From: DATLED01 sp035525495
GTDB taxonomy: Bacteria; Actinomycetota; Acidimicrobiia; Acidimicrobiales; CADCTF01
Direction of reading: 5' to 3'
NCBI GenBank assembly: GCA_035525495.1
Contig: DATLED010000022.1
Span: 1-64,000, forward strand
Length of the DNA: 64,000 nucleotides
Position numbers and translations under genes: made by a program. Positions within the stretch are counted from its first letter, which is position 1; every line of letters starts with the position of its first letter. The notes below the pieces were generated by a model, which was given only the letters and a program-made list of their open reading frames with translations, searched no databases and was not told the origin of the DNA. Shown here piece after piece: positions 7,367 through 16,515 of the stretch.

Positions 7367-8712
7367 CAGATGCGCTCGAAGTACCGGGTGCGCTCCCAGT
7401 CCGTGACCGCCCGCCGGTAGGCGTCGGCCTCCGTCCGGAAGAAGTGCAGGTAGTGATCGACGACCTCGTCCCCGAGGGCGACTCTGCCGAGGGTGCCGCC
7501 GGCGAGGGCATCGACCGCCTCCTCCAGTGACGCCGGCACCTGGGGGAGGTCGCCAGCGGCGTACACGTCACCGACGAAGGCCGCCGGCGGCTCGATCCGC
7601 CGCTCGATGCCGTCGAGCCCCGACGCCAGGACGGCGGCGTAGGCGAGATAGGGGTTCACGTCGGCGCCAGGCAGCCGGCACTCGATGCGCCGCGCCGGAC
7701 CGGCGCCGACGATCCGGAACCCCGCCGTGCGGTTGTCCGTCGACCAGGCGATCGCCGTCGGTGCCCAGCTCTGTGGCTGGTAGCGCTTGTAGGAGTTGAC
7801 CGTCGGGGCGTAGAACGCGGCGAGCTCACGGGCGCCGGCCATCCAGCCCCCGAGGAACCAGCGGAAGGTGTCGTCGTCGGTGGCGAAGGCGTTGTCGCCG
7901 TCTCGCCAGAGGCTCACGTGGACGTGCGAGCTCGATCCCGCCTCGGCGGCGTCCGGCTTGGCCATGAAGGTCACGCTGGCGCCTGCCGCGTCGGCAGTCT
8001 CCTTGAGGCACTGCTTCAGGAGGACGTGGCGGTCCGCCATCTCGAGGACCTCCGCGAAGCGGACGTTGACCTCGTGCTGACCCCGTCCCCATTCCCCCTT
8101 CGTGCTCTCGACCGGGATCCCCGATGCCGTGAGGTGGCGGCGGAAGGTCCCGTTGAGGTCCTCGGTTCGGGCGCCCTGGAGGAGGTGGTAGTCCTCCAGG
8201 TACCAGCCGGCCGCCGTCAGATCCCGATACCCCGTCCGAGCGGCCTCGGCATACGAGGTCCGGTAGAGGTAGTACTCGAGCTCCGAGGCCGCCATGACGA
8301 CGAAACCCGCGGTTGACGCCCGCTCGACCTGGCGGCGCAGGACGTTGCGGGGGGCCACGGCGACAGGGTGGTCGTCGTCGGCGGAGGAGGCGTCGCACAC
8401 GACGATGGCCGTTCGGTCGAGCCACGCCGCTTTGCGCAAGGTCGCGAGGTCGGGGACGAGGTGGAGGTCGCCGAAGCCCTGGTCCCAGCTGGCGATGTCG
8501 TAGCCGGACACGGGCTCCATCTCCATGTCCACCGCCAGGAGGTAGTCGCACACGTGGGTGCCGTCGCCGGCCGACTCGAGGAAGAAGGAGGCGTCGAGGC
8601 GCTTGCCCAGGAGGCGGCCGTACGCGTCCGGGAACCCGCAGACGACGGTGTCGATCTGTCCGTTTCGCACGAGTTCGTGCAGCTGGTCGAGGTCGAGACG
8701 CCCGTCCGTCAT
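7366..8712 (-). CDS. Glutamine synthetase-family protein (gamma-glutamyl ligase-like)
   Basis: 448 residues with the glutamine synthetase catalytic domain: a metal-ligand ELEYYLY segment, EWGRGQHEVNVRF, a HVHVSLW block (ammonia/amine site side), VNSYKRYQP, and the C-terminal RRIECRLPGADVNPYLA. The N-terminal half has the beta-grasp strand LLAVDMEME. Sequence character and coupling to an SDR resemble GlnA3/PuuA-type enzymes that join glutamate to amines or polyamines, rather than the housekeeping GlnA; that is inference. It is first gene of a GS-SDR operon and is divergent from the riboswitch-controlled CAP gene. Confidence 0.82.
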   Translation of the reverse strand: MTDGRLDLDQLHELVRNGQIDTVVCGFPDAYGRLLGKRLDASFFLESAGDGTHVCDYLLAVDMEMEPVSGYDIASWDQGFGDLHLVPDLATLRKAAWLDRTAIVVCDASSADDDHPVAVAPRNVLRRQVERASTAGFVVMAASELEYYLYRTSYAEAARTGYRDLTAAGWYLEDYHLLQGARTEDLNGTFRRHLTASGIPVESTKGEWGRGQHEVNVRFAEVLEMADRHVLLKQCLKETADAAGASVTFMAKPDAAEAGSSSHVHVSLWRDGDNAFATDDDTFRWFLGGWMAGARELAAFYAPTVNSYKRYQPQSWAPTAIAWSTDNRTAGFRIVGAGPARRIECRLPGADVNPYLAYAAVLASGLDGIERRIEPPAAFVGDVYAAGDLPQVPASLEEAVDALAGGTLGRVALGDEVVDHYLHFFRTEADAYRRAVTDWERTRYFERI

Positions 8713-8771
8713 GCGCCGTTCTTATCGCGCGAAAAGGACTGAAGGTCGGCGCCGAACAGGCCGATGACAGA

Positions 8772-8871
8772 CGGGTACCTACGAAAAGGCAACGCCGGGA
8801 AAACCCGAGCTGCGCAAAGCCAAGGGCCTAACGGGAGCAGCATCCCCACGGCAGCCGGGCTACCGAACAGG
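8772..8871 (+). promoter_or_regulatory. Cyclic di-GMP-I (GEMM) riboswitch
   Basis: The leader of the CAP gene contains the conserved landmarks of the GEMM-I aptamer in order: AGGCAAC (8787-8793), a hairpin CGGG-AAAA-CCCG, CGCAAAGCC (8813-8821), GGCCTAAC, and a second arm ending in GGCAGCCGGG and CTACCG (about 8850-8865). These correspond to the GGCAAAC, CGCAAAGCC, GGCCTAA and GGTAGC..GGTTACCG segments of known class I aptamers. The expected ligand is cyclic di-GMP. The expression platform appears to be the SD hairpin immediately downstream. Outer boundaries are approximate; a covariance-model search (RF01051) would settle it. Confidence 0.85.
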
Positions 8872-8902
8872 GGGCGAGCCGCCTCCACCTGGAGGTAGTG
8901 CC
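8870..8902 (+). promoter_or_regulatory. SD-sequestering switch of the riboswitch
   Basis: The ribosome binding site GGAGG (8891-8895) is preceded by CCTCC (8882-8886), and the two can fold into a tight hairpin with an ACCT loop that would hide the SD seven bases before the ATG. Upstream GGGGGC (8870-8875) can instead pair with GCCTCC (8881-8886) and free the SD. These mutually exclusive pairings sit directly after the aptamer and look like a translational expression platform. Which state the ligand favours cannot be told from sequence alone. Confidence 0.6.
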
Positions 8903-10156
8903 ATGCGAACCCTTCTGTGCAGGCTGGTCGGGCTCGTCCTCATGGCCGCCCTCCTCGTCAGCGTGGTCCCGGCGCAATCTGCGGGCGCCGACAACCTGAC
9001 CGACGAGCAGGCGTTCGCCGCCGCCCTCAACGAGGTGCGGGCCGGCGCAGGGCTTCCGCCGCTCGCCATGGAGGTCCGTCTCGTCGATATTGCCCGCGGC
9101 TGGAGCGCCCAGATGGCGGCCGCCAACGTCTTGTCCCACAACCCGTCGATGTCGTCTCAGGCGCCGTCGAACTGGCAGCGCCTCGGCGAGAACGTCGGTT
9201 TCGGCGGCTCCGTCGACTCCATCCACAAGGCACTCGTCGCCAGCCCCGGGCACTACGCCAACATCGTCAACCCGTACTTCAACTACGTCGGCGTCGGCGT
9301 CGTCCGCTCCGGCGACCGGATCTGGGTCACGCAGAACTTCATGCAGGCTCCGAGCGGTGTGCTGGTCCAGACGGCTTCTGCTTCGGGGTCGGCCGCGGCC
9401 ACCGGGGCGACCGCAGATGGCTACCGCATCCTCGCCTCGACCGGCGGGGTCTACGACTTCGGCACCGCCGGCAGCTTCGGCGGCGTTCCCGCCGGCAGCC
9501 GCATCGTCGGTGGGGCCTCGACCCCGAGCCACAACGGCTACTGGGCCGTGGCCGAGGATGGCACCGTCCACGCCCGCGGCGACGCCGGTTCCTTCGGCGG
9601 ACTCGGTGGGACCCACCTGTCGGCGCCGATCGTCGGCATGGCGGCTTCGCCCACCGGCAAGGGCTACTGGCTGCTCGGTCGTGACGGTGGCGTGTTCACC
9701 TTCGGCGACGCCGGCTTCTTCGGCTCGACCGGCGACCTGCGGCTGAACAAGCCGGTGGTCGGGATCACCGCCTCGCCGACGGGCAAGGGGTACTGGTTCG
9801 TGGCCTCCGACGGCGGCATCTTCGCCTTCGGCGACGCCGACTTCTTCGGCTCGACCGGCGACATCCGGCTCAACCAGCCGATCGTCGGGATGGCCGCTTC
9901 GCCCTCGGGCCACGGTTACTGGCTCGTCGCCCGTGACGGCGGGATCTTCGCCTTCGGGGACAGCGACTTCTTCGGCTCGACCGGCGACATCCGGCTCAAC
10001 CAGCCGATCGTCGGCCTGGCGCCGAGCGCCTCCGGCAAGGGCTACCGGTTCGTGGCCGCCGACGGTGGCATCTTCAACTTCGGCGATGCCGGGTTCGCCG
10101 GGTCCGCTGGCGGCATGGGCCTCGGCCAGACGGTCGTCGCCATGGTCGCCGGCTGA
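8903..10156 (+). CDS. Secreted CAP-domain protein with C-terminal beta-propeller-like repeats
   Basis: 417 residues. A signal peptide (MRTLLCR, then hydrophobic LVGLVLMAALLVSVV, cleavage near AQSAGA) marks export. Residues 35-155 are a CAP/SCP domain (LNEVRAGAGLPPL, LSHNP with the conserved His, RLGENVGFG, SPGHYANIVNPYFNYVGVG). Residues about 172-417 are six repeats of about 42 residues with the core GYW-x-V-A-x-DGGIFAFGDA-x-FFGSTG, a type common in secreted acidimicrobial proteins. The role is extracellular or cell-wall associated; CAP domains elsewhere bind lipids or act as peptidoglycan-linked factors. Expression is under a c-di-GMP riboswitch. The next gene, a giant surface protein, follows without an obvious terminator. 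Confidence 0.88.
   Translation: MRTLLCRLVGLVLMAALLVSVVPAQSAGADNLTDEQAFAAALNEVRAGAGLPPLAMEVRLVDIARGWSAQMAAANVLSHNPSMSSQAPSNWQRLGENVGFGGSVDSIHKALVASPGHYANIVNPYFNYVGVGVVRSGDRIWVTQNFMQAPSGVLVQTASASGSAAATGATADGYRILASTGGVYDFGTAGSFGGVPAGSRIVGGASTPSHNGYWAVAEDGTVHARGDAGSFGGLGGTHLSAPIVGMAASPTGKGYWLLGRDGGVFTFGDAGFFGSTGDLRLNKPVVGITASPTGKGYWFVASDGGIFAFGDADFFGSTGDIRLNQPIVGMAASPSGHGYWLVARDGGIFAFGDSDFFGSTGDIRLNQPIVGLAPSASGKGYRFVAADGGIFNFGDAGFAGSAGGMGLGQTVVAMVAG
9418..10153 (+). repeat. Six tandem ~126-bp coding repeats (GYW...GDA)
   Basis: Six in-frame units, each starting at a GY(W/R) codon pair and containing DGG(I/V)F-x-FGDA-x-FFGS. The middle three units are nearly identical at protein level and close at DNA level, while the first two and the last diverge. 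They probably fold as blades of one propeller-like domain and could recombine. Confidence 0.8.
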
Positions 10157-10263
10157 TCCTCCCAGGGCGTTTGCAGCGACGGAGACCGCCTGTCACCGTT
10201 CATCCTGACCTGGTTCGCGTGGTCGAGCCCTCGCCGAGGAGCGTGTCGTCCTTGCAGCATTTG

Positions 10264-13200
10264 ATGACGAGGTTCCGGCCGGACTGGCGCTGGGTCGCGG
10301 TCGTTGCCGTGCTCGGGCTGGTCCTGGGTCTCGTGCCCTTCGGTGCCGCGCCGGCGGGGGCGCTCACCGCGCTCACCGTCACGCCGATCACCTTCGATGT
10401 GATCGGGCTCGACTCGAACAACGTCGCGACGGGTCCCGACCTCTTTCCGGTCGGTGCCCGCACCTGCAACACGGGCGACGTCGCCCTCACGGCGGTGTCG
10501 GCGGGCCTCGTGTTCGAGGGGGCGATCAACCCCTATCTCACGGTCTCGGGGCCGTCCTCGCTCGCCATCGGAACGCTCGCGCCCAGTGAGTGCCGCGACG
10601 TGTACTTCAACGTCGTCATCGCAAGGGACCCCGCCGCCTACGACACCGTCCAGCGCTACTTCGTCCAGGTCACCACCGCCGAGGGGGTCTCCGCCCGGAC
10701 GCCCCAGCCGCGACAGCTCTACATCGAGAACCTGGTCAGCCAGAACCGAAACTCGGTCGTCGACCTCACCGGGCCGACCACCGTCTACGTGGGTGAGACC
10801 TACACCTACACGCTCGTCGCCAGGACGGCGACGCAGGGCTACGAGCAGCTCGAGACGTTCCTGACCCTGGATGGCGTGATCTTCCAGGTCGTCTCGACGA
10901 CCTCCACCTACTCTGCGCCCGAGGGCGCGACCAACGACAAGCTCTACGCCGACGCCTGCGGACTGCAGCTCGACCCGACCCTTCCCGACTACCGCTCGTG
11001 CGTGGGCCCGAGCCAGTACCCGGGAGGCAAGGCCGGCGGCGACATCACGGTCACCTACGTCGTCAAGGTCCTCTCCGCCGGGACGACGTCCCTGGTGCCC
11101 CTGATCTATGACCTCAGTGGCGCCAGCTACCACTACAACTCGGACTTCGGGGCGCTCACGGCCATGACGGTCACCGCCCTCCCTGCGAGCGCGGACCTCT
11201 CGGTCACGAAGACGGCGTCGACGACGTCCCCCGATGTGGGTTCGGCGGTCACCTTCACCATCGGGCTGACCAACGGGGGCCCGACGCCCGCCACCGGCGT
11301 TCAGGTGCGGGACCTCCTCCCGGTCGGCCTGTCCTATGTGAGCTCGGTGCCGGCATCGGGGACCACCTACGACCCCGTCACCGGGATCTGGAGCCTGGCG
11401 AGCGCGGCCGTGGGATCGACCACGAACCTGACGATCACGGCCACGGCGGTCTCCGGCGCCACGATGGTCAACACCGCCGAGGTCGTCGCCAGCTCCGTCC
11501 TGGATCCGGACTCGTCGCCCGACAACGGCATCGCCACCGAGGACGACCAGGCGTCGGTGACGCTGACGCCGCCGATGGCCGACCTCTCCCTCACCAAGTC
11601 GGTGAGCGACGCCACACCGAACGTCGGCCAGCAGGTCACCTACACCGTGAGCGCGACGAACAGCGGACCCCTCGTCACGGCGACGAACGTGCAGGTAAGG
11701 GACGTCCTTCCCCTCGGCCTCGCCTTCGTGTCGGCCTCGGCGTCGTCCGGGAGCTACGACGTCGGCGCCGGCATCTGGACGGTCGGCAGCGTGGCCGTGG
11801 GAACGCCTCGGACCCTCTCGATCGTGGCCACCGTGACTGCCGGCGGACCGATCACGAACGTCGCCCAGGTGCAGGCGGCCGACCAGCTCGACCCGGACTC
11901 GACGGCCGGGAACTCGAACCCCGCCGAGGACGACCAGGCGTCGGCGACCGTGTCGGCGCAGCAGGCCGACCTCTCCGTCACCAAGTCGGCCTCGACGCTC
12001 ACGCCGAACGTCGGGGCCAACGTCACCTTCACCGTGGGGGTGGCGAACGCCGGCCCGGACGTGGCGACGAACCTGACGGTGGCGGACGCCCTTCCGGCCG
12101 GCCTCGCGTTCGTCTCGGCGGCACCGTCGCAGGGGTCGTACGACCCGAGCACGGGGGCCTGGTTCGTCGGGGCGGTGGGGAGCGGCGAGTCGGCCCAGCT
12201 CTCGATCGTCGCCCAGGTGACCGGCTCGACCCCCGCATCGAACACCGCTCAAGTGGCGGCCGTGGACCAAAGGGACCCGGACTCGACGCCAGGCAACGGC
12301 GTTGCCGGCGAGGACGACGAGGCGTCGGTGACGCTGACGCCCCAGCAGGCGGATGTGTCGGTCACCAAGACCGCTTCGACGGCGACGCCGAACGTCGGCG
12401 AGACGATGACCTTCACGGTCGGTGTCGCCAACGCGGCGACGAGCAATGCCTCGGCGACCACCGTGGTCGTCTCCGACGTGCTCCCGGCCGAGGTCGTCTT
12501 CGTCTCGGCGGTGGGGACGTCCGGCACCTACGACGACATCACCGGTCGGTGGACGGTCGGCTCGATCGCCCCTGGCGCAAGCGAGGCGTTGACGCTCACC
12601 GTGCGGGTGACGGGCTCGATCGCCTTCACGAACACGGCGTCGGTGCTGTCGGTCGACCAGTTCGACCCGGATTCGACGCCGGGCAACGGCGCCGCCGGTG
12701 AGGACGACCAGGCGTCGGTCACGGTGACGCCCCAGCGGGCCGACCTGAGCGTGGCCCTCTCGGTGGATGACACCACTCCGAACCTCGGTGACCAGGTCGT
12801 CCTCACGGTGACGCTGGCCGATGCGGGGCCGTCGGCGGCGACCGGCGTGACCGTGAGCCTGCCGCTGCCCGCGGGTCTGACCTTCGTCTCGGCGTCGGCC
12901 GGTTCGGGGAGCTATGACCCCGGAACCGGGGTGTGGACCGTCGGCGGCGTCCCCAGCGGCGGTTCGTGGTCGCTCCAGGTGACCGCCACCGTCGACGACC
13001 CAGGCGCCAAGACCGTGACCGCTTGGGTCGTCACCTCCGATCAGTTCGATCCGGACTCGACGCCCGGGAACCTCGCTGTCGAGGATGACCTGGCCTCGGT
13101 GGTCGCCACGCCTCGAGAGGCCGACCTCTCGGTGACGGCGCTGGCGGGAGCGACGACGGTTCCCGTCGGTGGTCAGACCACGTTCACGTTCTCCGTGACG

Positions 13201-15828
13201 AACGGTGGCCCGAGCACGGCGACCGGGGTGTCGCTGGCAGTGCCGATCCCGACGGGCGCGACCTTCGTGTCGTCGACGTCGGCCGGGTCCTTCGATCCCA
13301 CCACCGGTATCTGGTCGGTCGGGAGCCTGGCCAGTGGCACGACGGCGACGCTCACGGTCACCGCGACGATCATCACGCCCGGCGCTGTGACCGCGTCCGC
13401 CGAGGTGCTGACCGTCGATCAGCACGATCCCGACTCGACCCCGGCGAACGGCGATCCCGCCGAGGACGACCTGGCGACGGCGTCGGTCGTCGGCGTGCAG
13501 GCCGACCTGTCGTTGACCAAGGCCGTCGACGATGTCGCGCCCAACGTCGGTGACACCGTGGTGTTCACGGTGACCGTCGCCAACGCCGGACCGTCCGTGG
13601 CGACGGGAGTCTCGGTGCTCGACCAGCTGCCCTCGGGTCTCACCTTCGCCTCGGCGTCGGCGAGCCAAGGGTCGTACGCACCGGGAAGCGGGTTGTGGAC
13701 CGTGGGGTCGATCGGCGCCGGCGGGACGGCGGTGCTCACCCTCCGGGCGGTCGTGGCATCGTCCGCGCCCTCCACGAACGCCGCCGAGGTGTGGACGAGC
13801 GATCTGCCCGACCCGGATTCGACACCGGCGAACGGCGCTACGGGGGTGGCCGAGGACGACCGGGCGACGGCGACGGTCTCGCCCCCGGTGGCCGATCTGT
13901 CGCTTCTGTTGGCGGTCGCGGACGACCGGCCGAACGTCGGGGACGTCACGACCTTCACGGTGACGTTGACCAACGGCGGGCCGTCCTCAGCGGCCGGGGT
14001 GACCGTGCACGCGCCGCTGCCCGCGGGCTTCGGTTCGGTCACGGCGACGCCGTCGCAGGGGACCTACGACACGGTCACGGGGGTCTGGGCGGTCGGCACC
14101 GTGGCTTTCGGCGCGGCGCCGACCCTCGTCCTGCGGGCGCCGCTCGAGTCGGCAGCGGGGACCGTGGCGACCGCAGAGGTGCTGGCGTCGTCGGTGTACG
14201 ACCCCGACTCCACACCGGGGAACGGGATCGTGGGTGAGGACGACCAGGCCTCGGTGGCGGTCACCCCGCGAGCGGCCGACCTGCGGCTGACCAAGACCGT
14301 GGTCGGCAGCAGCGACGTGGACCTCGGCGACGCGGTGGCCTTCACCCTGACGCTCGCCAATGACGGCCCCGACTCGGCGACGACGATCCGGGTGGTCGAC
14401 GTGCTGCCGGCGGGCTTGACCTTCGTGTCGGCCGAGCCAGGAGCAGGGTCGTCGTACGACCAGGCGACCGGGGTGTGGTCGATCCCGTCCTTGGCCAGCG
14501 GCGCCTCGGTGTCCCTGGCGCTGACCGCGACGGTCACCGCGACCGGTGCGATCGTGAACACGGCGTCGGTGTCGGCCGTCGACCAGTTCGACCCGGACTC
14601 GTCTCCAGGTGCGACCTCACCCTCGGAGGACGACACCGCCTCGGCCACCGTCACGGGTCTGGCCGCGGATCTTCGAATCTCCAAGACCGCTCCGGCTTCG
14701 GTGCCCGCCGGGCAATCGGTCGAGTTCACGATCACGGTGATCAATGACGGTCCGTCCGACGCCGAGGACGTCGTCGTGGTGGACGGGTTGCCGTCGTCCC
14801 TGGGCTCGCCGTCGACCTCGTCACCCCGCTGTGCGATCGCCGGGGGCACGATGACGTGCGCCCTCGGGGACCTGGCCTCCGGCGCATCGGTGTCGATCTC
14901 GGTCAGCGGGACGGCGCCGGCGTCGGGCTCGGCCGACGCGCTCGTGAACTCCGCGTCGGTGTCGAGCTCGACGTTCGACCCGGATCCCTCCGACGACTCG
15001 TCGTCGGTCTCGTCGGGGATCGTGCCGACGCTGGTCGTCGGCGACGTGTCCGTCATCGAGGGAGGGGTCGCGATGGTGCCGATCACGTTGTCGAACCCGT
15101 CGTCGGTCGACGTCACGGTCGGCTACGCAACCGCGACGGGTACCGCCGACGCGACCGACTTCACGGCCACCAGCGGCACCGTCACGATCCCGGCGGGCCA
15201 GGTCACGGCTGTCGTCGCCGTCCCGACGACCGGCGACTCGATCGACGAGCACGCGGAGACGTTCCGGCTGGTGGTCGAAGGCGTGCCCGTCGGCGCCACG
15301 ACGGCCGATGGCGATGCCACCGCCACGATCATCGACGACGACGACTCGGTCGACCCGGTCGACGGTCCGATCGCCGACCCGCCGATCACCATCGCACCGC
15401 GTCCGCTCCTTCCGCCGGTCGCCACCGATGATGCGATCGTCACGGGCGCCGACGGCAGCGTCACCATCCCCGTACTCACGAACGACGCCGACGCCGACGC
15501 CGCCCTCGATCCGACCCGAGTCACCATCGTGACGGCACCGTCGCACGGCGTCGCGACGGTCCTCACCAGCGGACAGATCCGGTACGTGGCCGACGCCGGG
15601 TTCTCGGGCGTTGACTCGTTCACCTACCGACTCTGCGATGCCGCCGAGCAGTGCGACGATGCGATCGTCGAGGTCACGGTGCTCGAGCGGGTCATCGAGA
15701 CCGGGCCCACGCTTCCCCGCACCGGGGCCGGCACGGACGAGCTCGCTCGCACCGCCGCGCTGCTCGTCCTGGTCGGGGGTCTCCTCCTGGTCGCCAGCCG
15801 TCGGAAGCGAACGACGCTCGGCGAATAA
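10264..15828 (+). CDS. Giant DUF11-repeat surface protein with Calx-beta domain and LPXTG anchor
   Basis: About 1,854 residues. Order: a signal peptide (WVAVVAVLGLVLGLVPFGAAPAGA), an approximately 280-residue N-terminal region, ten DUF11/TIGR01451-type repeats starting near residue 310 and spaced 127-130 residues (each with TPNVG, V-D-x-LP-x-GL-x-FVSA, GSYD, DPDSTPGN and EDD-x-AS landmarks), a Calx-beta domain (VGDVSVIEGGVAMVPI to IIDDDD), a cadherin/Ig-like domain (VATDDAIVTGADGSVTIPV), then LPRTG, a hydrophobic helix and RRKR. This is a sortase-anchored stalk-like protein. The ATG at 10264 has a distant SD (GAGGAG, 10235-10240); an in-frame TTG at 10252 is better spaced, and an upstream GTG is possible. 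It probably shares a transcript with the riboswitch-controlled CAP gene. Confidence 0.85.
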   Translation: MTRFRPDWRWVAVVAVLGLVLGLVPFGAAPAGALTALTVTPITFDVIGLDSNNVATGPDLFPVGARTCNTGDVALTAVSAGLVFEGAINPYLTVSGPSSLAIGTLAPSECRDVYFNVVIARDPAAYDTVQRYFVQVTTAEGVSARTPQPRQLYIENLVSQNRNSVVDLTGPTTVYVGETYTYTLVARTATQGYEQLETFLTLDGVIFQVVSTTSTYSAPEGATNDKLYADACGLQLDPTLPDYRSCVGPSQYPGGKAGGDITVTYVVKVLSAGTTSLVPLIYDLSGASYHYNSDFGALTAMTVTALPASADLSVTKTASTTSPDVGSAVTFTIGLTNGGPTPATGVQVRDLLPVGLSYVSSVPASGTTYDPVTGIWSLASAAVGSTTNLTITATAVSGATMVNTAEVVASSVLDPDSSPDNGIATEDDQASVTLTPPMADLSLTKSVSDATPNVGQQVTYTVSATNSGPLVTATNVQVRDVLPLGLAFVSASASSGSYDVGAGIWTVGSVAVGTPRTLSIVATVTAGGPITNVAQVQAADQLDPDSTAGNSNPAEDDQASATVSAQQADLSVTKSASTLTPNVGANVTFTVGVANAGPDVATNLTVADALPAGLAFVSAAPSQGSYDPSTGAWFVGAVGSGESAQLSIVAQVTGSTPASNTAQVAAVDQRDPDSTPGNGVAGEDDEASVTLTPQQADVSVTKTASTATPNVGETMTFTVGVANAATSNASATTVVVSDVLPAEVVFVSAVGTSGTYDDITGRWTVGSIAPGASEALTLTVRVTGSIAFTNTASVLSVDQFDPDSTPGNGAAGEDDQASVTVTPQRADLSVALSVDDTTPNLGDQVVLTVTLADAGPSAATGVTVSLPLPAGLTFVSASAGSGSYDPGTGVWTVGGVPSGGSWSLQVTATVDDPGAKTVTAWVVTSDQFDPDSTPGNLAVEDDLASVVATPREADLSVTALAGATTVPVGGQTTFTFSVTNGGPSTATGVSLAVPIPTGATFVSSTSAGSFDPTTGIWSVGSLASGTTATLTVTATIITPGAVTASAEVLTVDQHDPDSTPANGDPAEDDLATASVVGVQADLSLTKAVDDVAPNVGDTVVFTVTVANAGPSVATGVSVLDQLPSGLTFASASASQGSYAPGSGLWTVGSIGAGGTAVLTLRAVVASSAPSTNAAEVWTSDLPDPDSTPANGATGVAEDDRATATVSPPVADLSLLLAVADDRPNVGDVTTFTVTLTNGGPSSAAGVTVHAPLPAGFGSVTATPSQGTYDTVTGVWAVGTVAFGAAPTLVLRAPLESAAGTVATAEVLASSVYDPDSTPGNGIVGEDDQASVAVTPRAADLRLTKTVVGSSDVDLGDAVAFTLTLANDGPDSATTIRVVDVLPAGLTFVSAEPGAGSSYDQATGVWSIPSLASGASVSLALTATVTATGAIVNTASVSAVDQFDPDSSPGATSPSEDDTASATVTGLAADLRISKTAPASVPAGQSVEFTITVINDGPSDAEDVVVVDGLPSSLGSPSTSSPRCAIAGGTMTCALGDLASGASVSISVSGTAPASGSADALVNSASVSSSTFDPDPSDDSSSVSSGIVPTLVVGDVSVIEGGVAMVPITLSNPSSVDVTVGYATATGTADATDFTATSGTVTIPAGQVTAVVAVPTTGDSIDEHAETFRLVVEGVPVGATTADGDATATIIDDDDSVDPVDGPIADPPITIAPRPLLPPVATDDAIVTGADGSVTIPVLTNDADADAALDPTRVTIVTAPSHGVATVLTSGQIRYVADAGFSGVDSFTYRLCDAAEQCDDAIVEVTVLERVIETGPTLPRTGAGTDELARTAALLVLVGGLLLVASRRKRTTLGE
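11191..15040 (+). repeat. Ten tandem DUF11 coding repeats
   Basis: Repeat units begin (Ala-Asp codons) at 11191, 11578, 11965, 12349, 12739, 13120, 13501, 13891, 14275 and 14665, a period of 381-390 bp. Each encodes an Ig-like module. The recurring DPDSTPGN/EDDxA linker sits at the end of units and is strikingly acidic, as in calcium-binding linkers of adhesins. The last unit differs, being shorter with a Cys pair (SPRC..MTCALGD). Confidence 0.85.
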
Positions 15829-15867
15829 TCCGCCGCCGACGACGGGCGGCTGTGTGAACCTCTCGCC

Positions 15868-16479
15868 GTGCCGCAGTCGACGTTGTCCTCGACCGATCGC
15901 ACCACGCTTCGGCGCAAGAAGGACCGAGCGTCGATGGATCGGACGCAGCTCCACGCCATCCTCGACGAGGCGCTGATCGCCCACGTCGGGTTCACGGCGT
16001 CGCACGGACCGGTCGTGCTGCCAATGACCTACGCCCGGATCGACGACGCCCTCTATCTCCACGGCGCCATCGGGAACGACCTCTTGCGCCATGCGGCCGA
16101 CGGCGTCGACGTGTGCGCCACCGTGACGCTGCTCGACGGCCTCGTGCTGGCCCGGTCGGCGTTCCACCACTCGATGAACTACCGGTGCGCCGTCGTCTTC
16201 GGGCGGGCCGAGCGAGTGACGGACCCGGCCGAGCTGCGGGCGATGTCGGTGGCGCTGGTCGACCACCTGTCACCGGGCCGGAGCGCCGAGGCCCGGCCGC
16301 CCACCGCTGAGGAGCTGCGGGCCACCCTCGCCATCCGCCTGTCGTTGGACGAGGCGTCGGTCAAGGTCCGCACCGGAGGGCCCGTCGACGATGCCGAGGA
16401 CCTCGCGCTGCCGGTCTGGGCCGGGGTCATCCCCACCGAGCTCCGCCGCGGCGAACCCATCGCCGACCCGGGCTCCTGA
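15868..16479 (+). CDS. Pyridoxamine 5'-phosphate oxidase-like flavoprotein
   Basis: 203 residues of the split-barrel FMN-binding family (pyridox_ox_2). The N-terminus LSSTDRTTLRRKKDRAS followed by AILDEALIAHVGF matches the family's usual opening, so the GTG start at 15868 is preferred over an ATG at 15934. YLHGAIGNDLLRH and RSAFHHSMNYRCAVVFG are the FMN/dimer-interface blocks, and VPVWAGVIP-like LPVWAGVIPTEL ends the domain. Members reduce or bind varied substrates (F420- or FMN-dependent); no specific reaction can be assigned. It stands alone, ending at a palindromic element shared with the convergent sulfatase. Confidence 0.8.
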   Translation: MPQSTLSSTDRTTLRRKKDRASMDRTQLHAILDEALIAHVGFTASHGPVVLPMTYARIDDALYLHGAIGNDLLRHAADGVDVCATVTLLDGLVLARSAFHHSMNYRCAVVFGRAERVTDPAELRAMSVALVDHLSPGRSAEARPPTAEELRATLAIRLSLDEASVKVRTGGPVDDAEDLALPVWAGVIPTELRRGEPIADPGS

Positions 16480-16515
16480 CCCGGTGCTGAAGAAGGTGAT
16501 CGGCGCGTCGCCGCT

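Noticed and set aside
10042..13668. A 1,208-codon open frame on the minus strand under the CAP and DUF11 genes
   Set aside because: It is antisense to a regular repeat gene; its Arg/Gly/Asp-rich, low-complexity composition is what GC-rich codon bias produces in the shadow frame, and no domain is visible.
11191..15040. Regular repeats considered as a CRISPR array
   Set aside because: Units are about 384 bp, in frame and encode DUF11 domains; no short repeat-spacer pattern.
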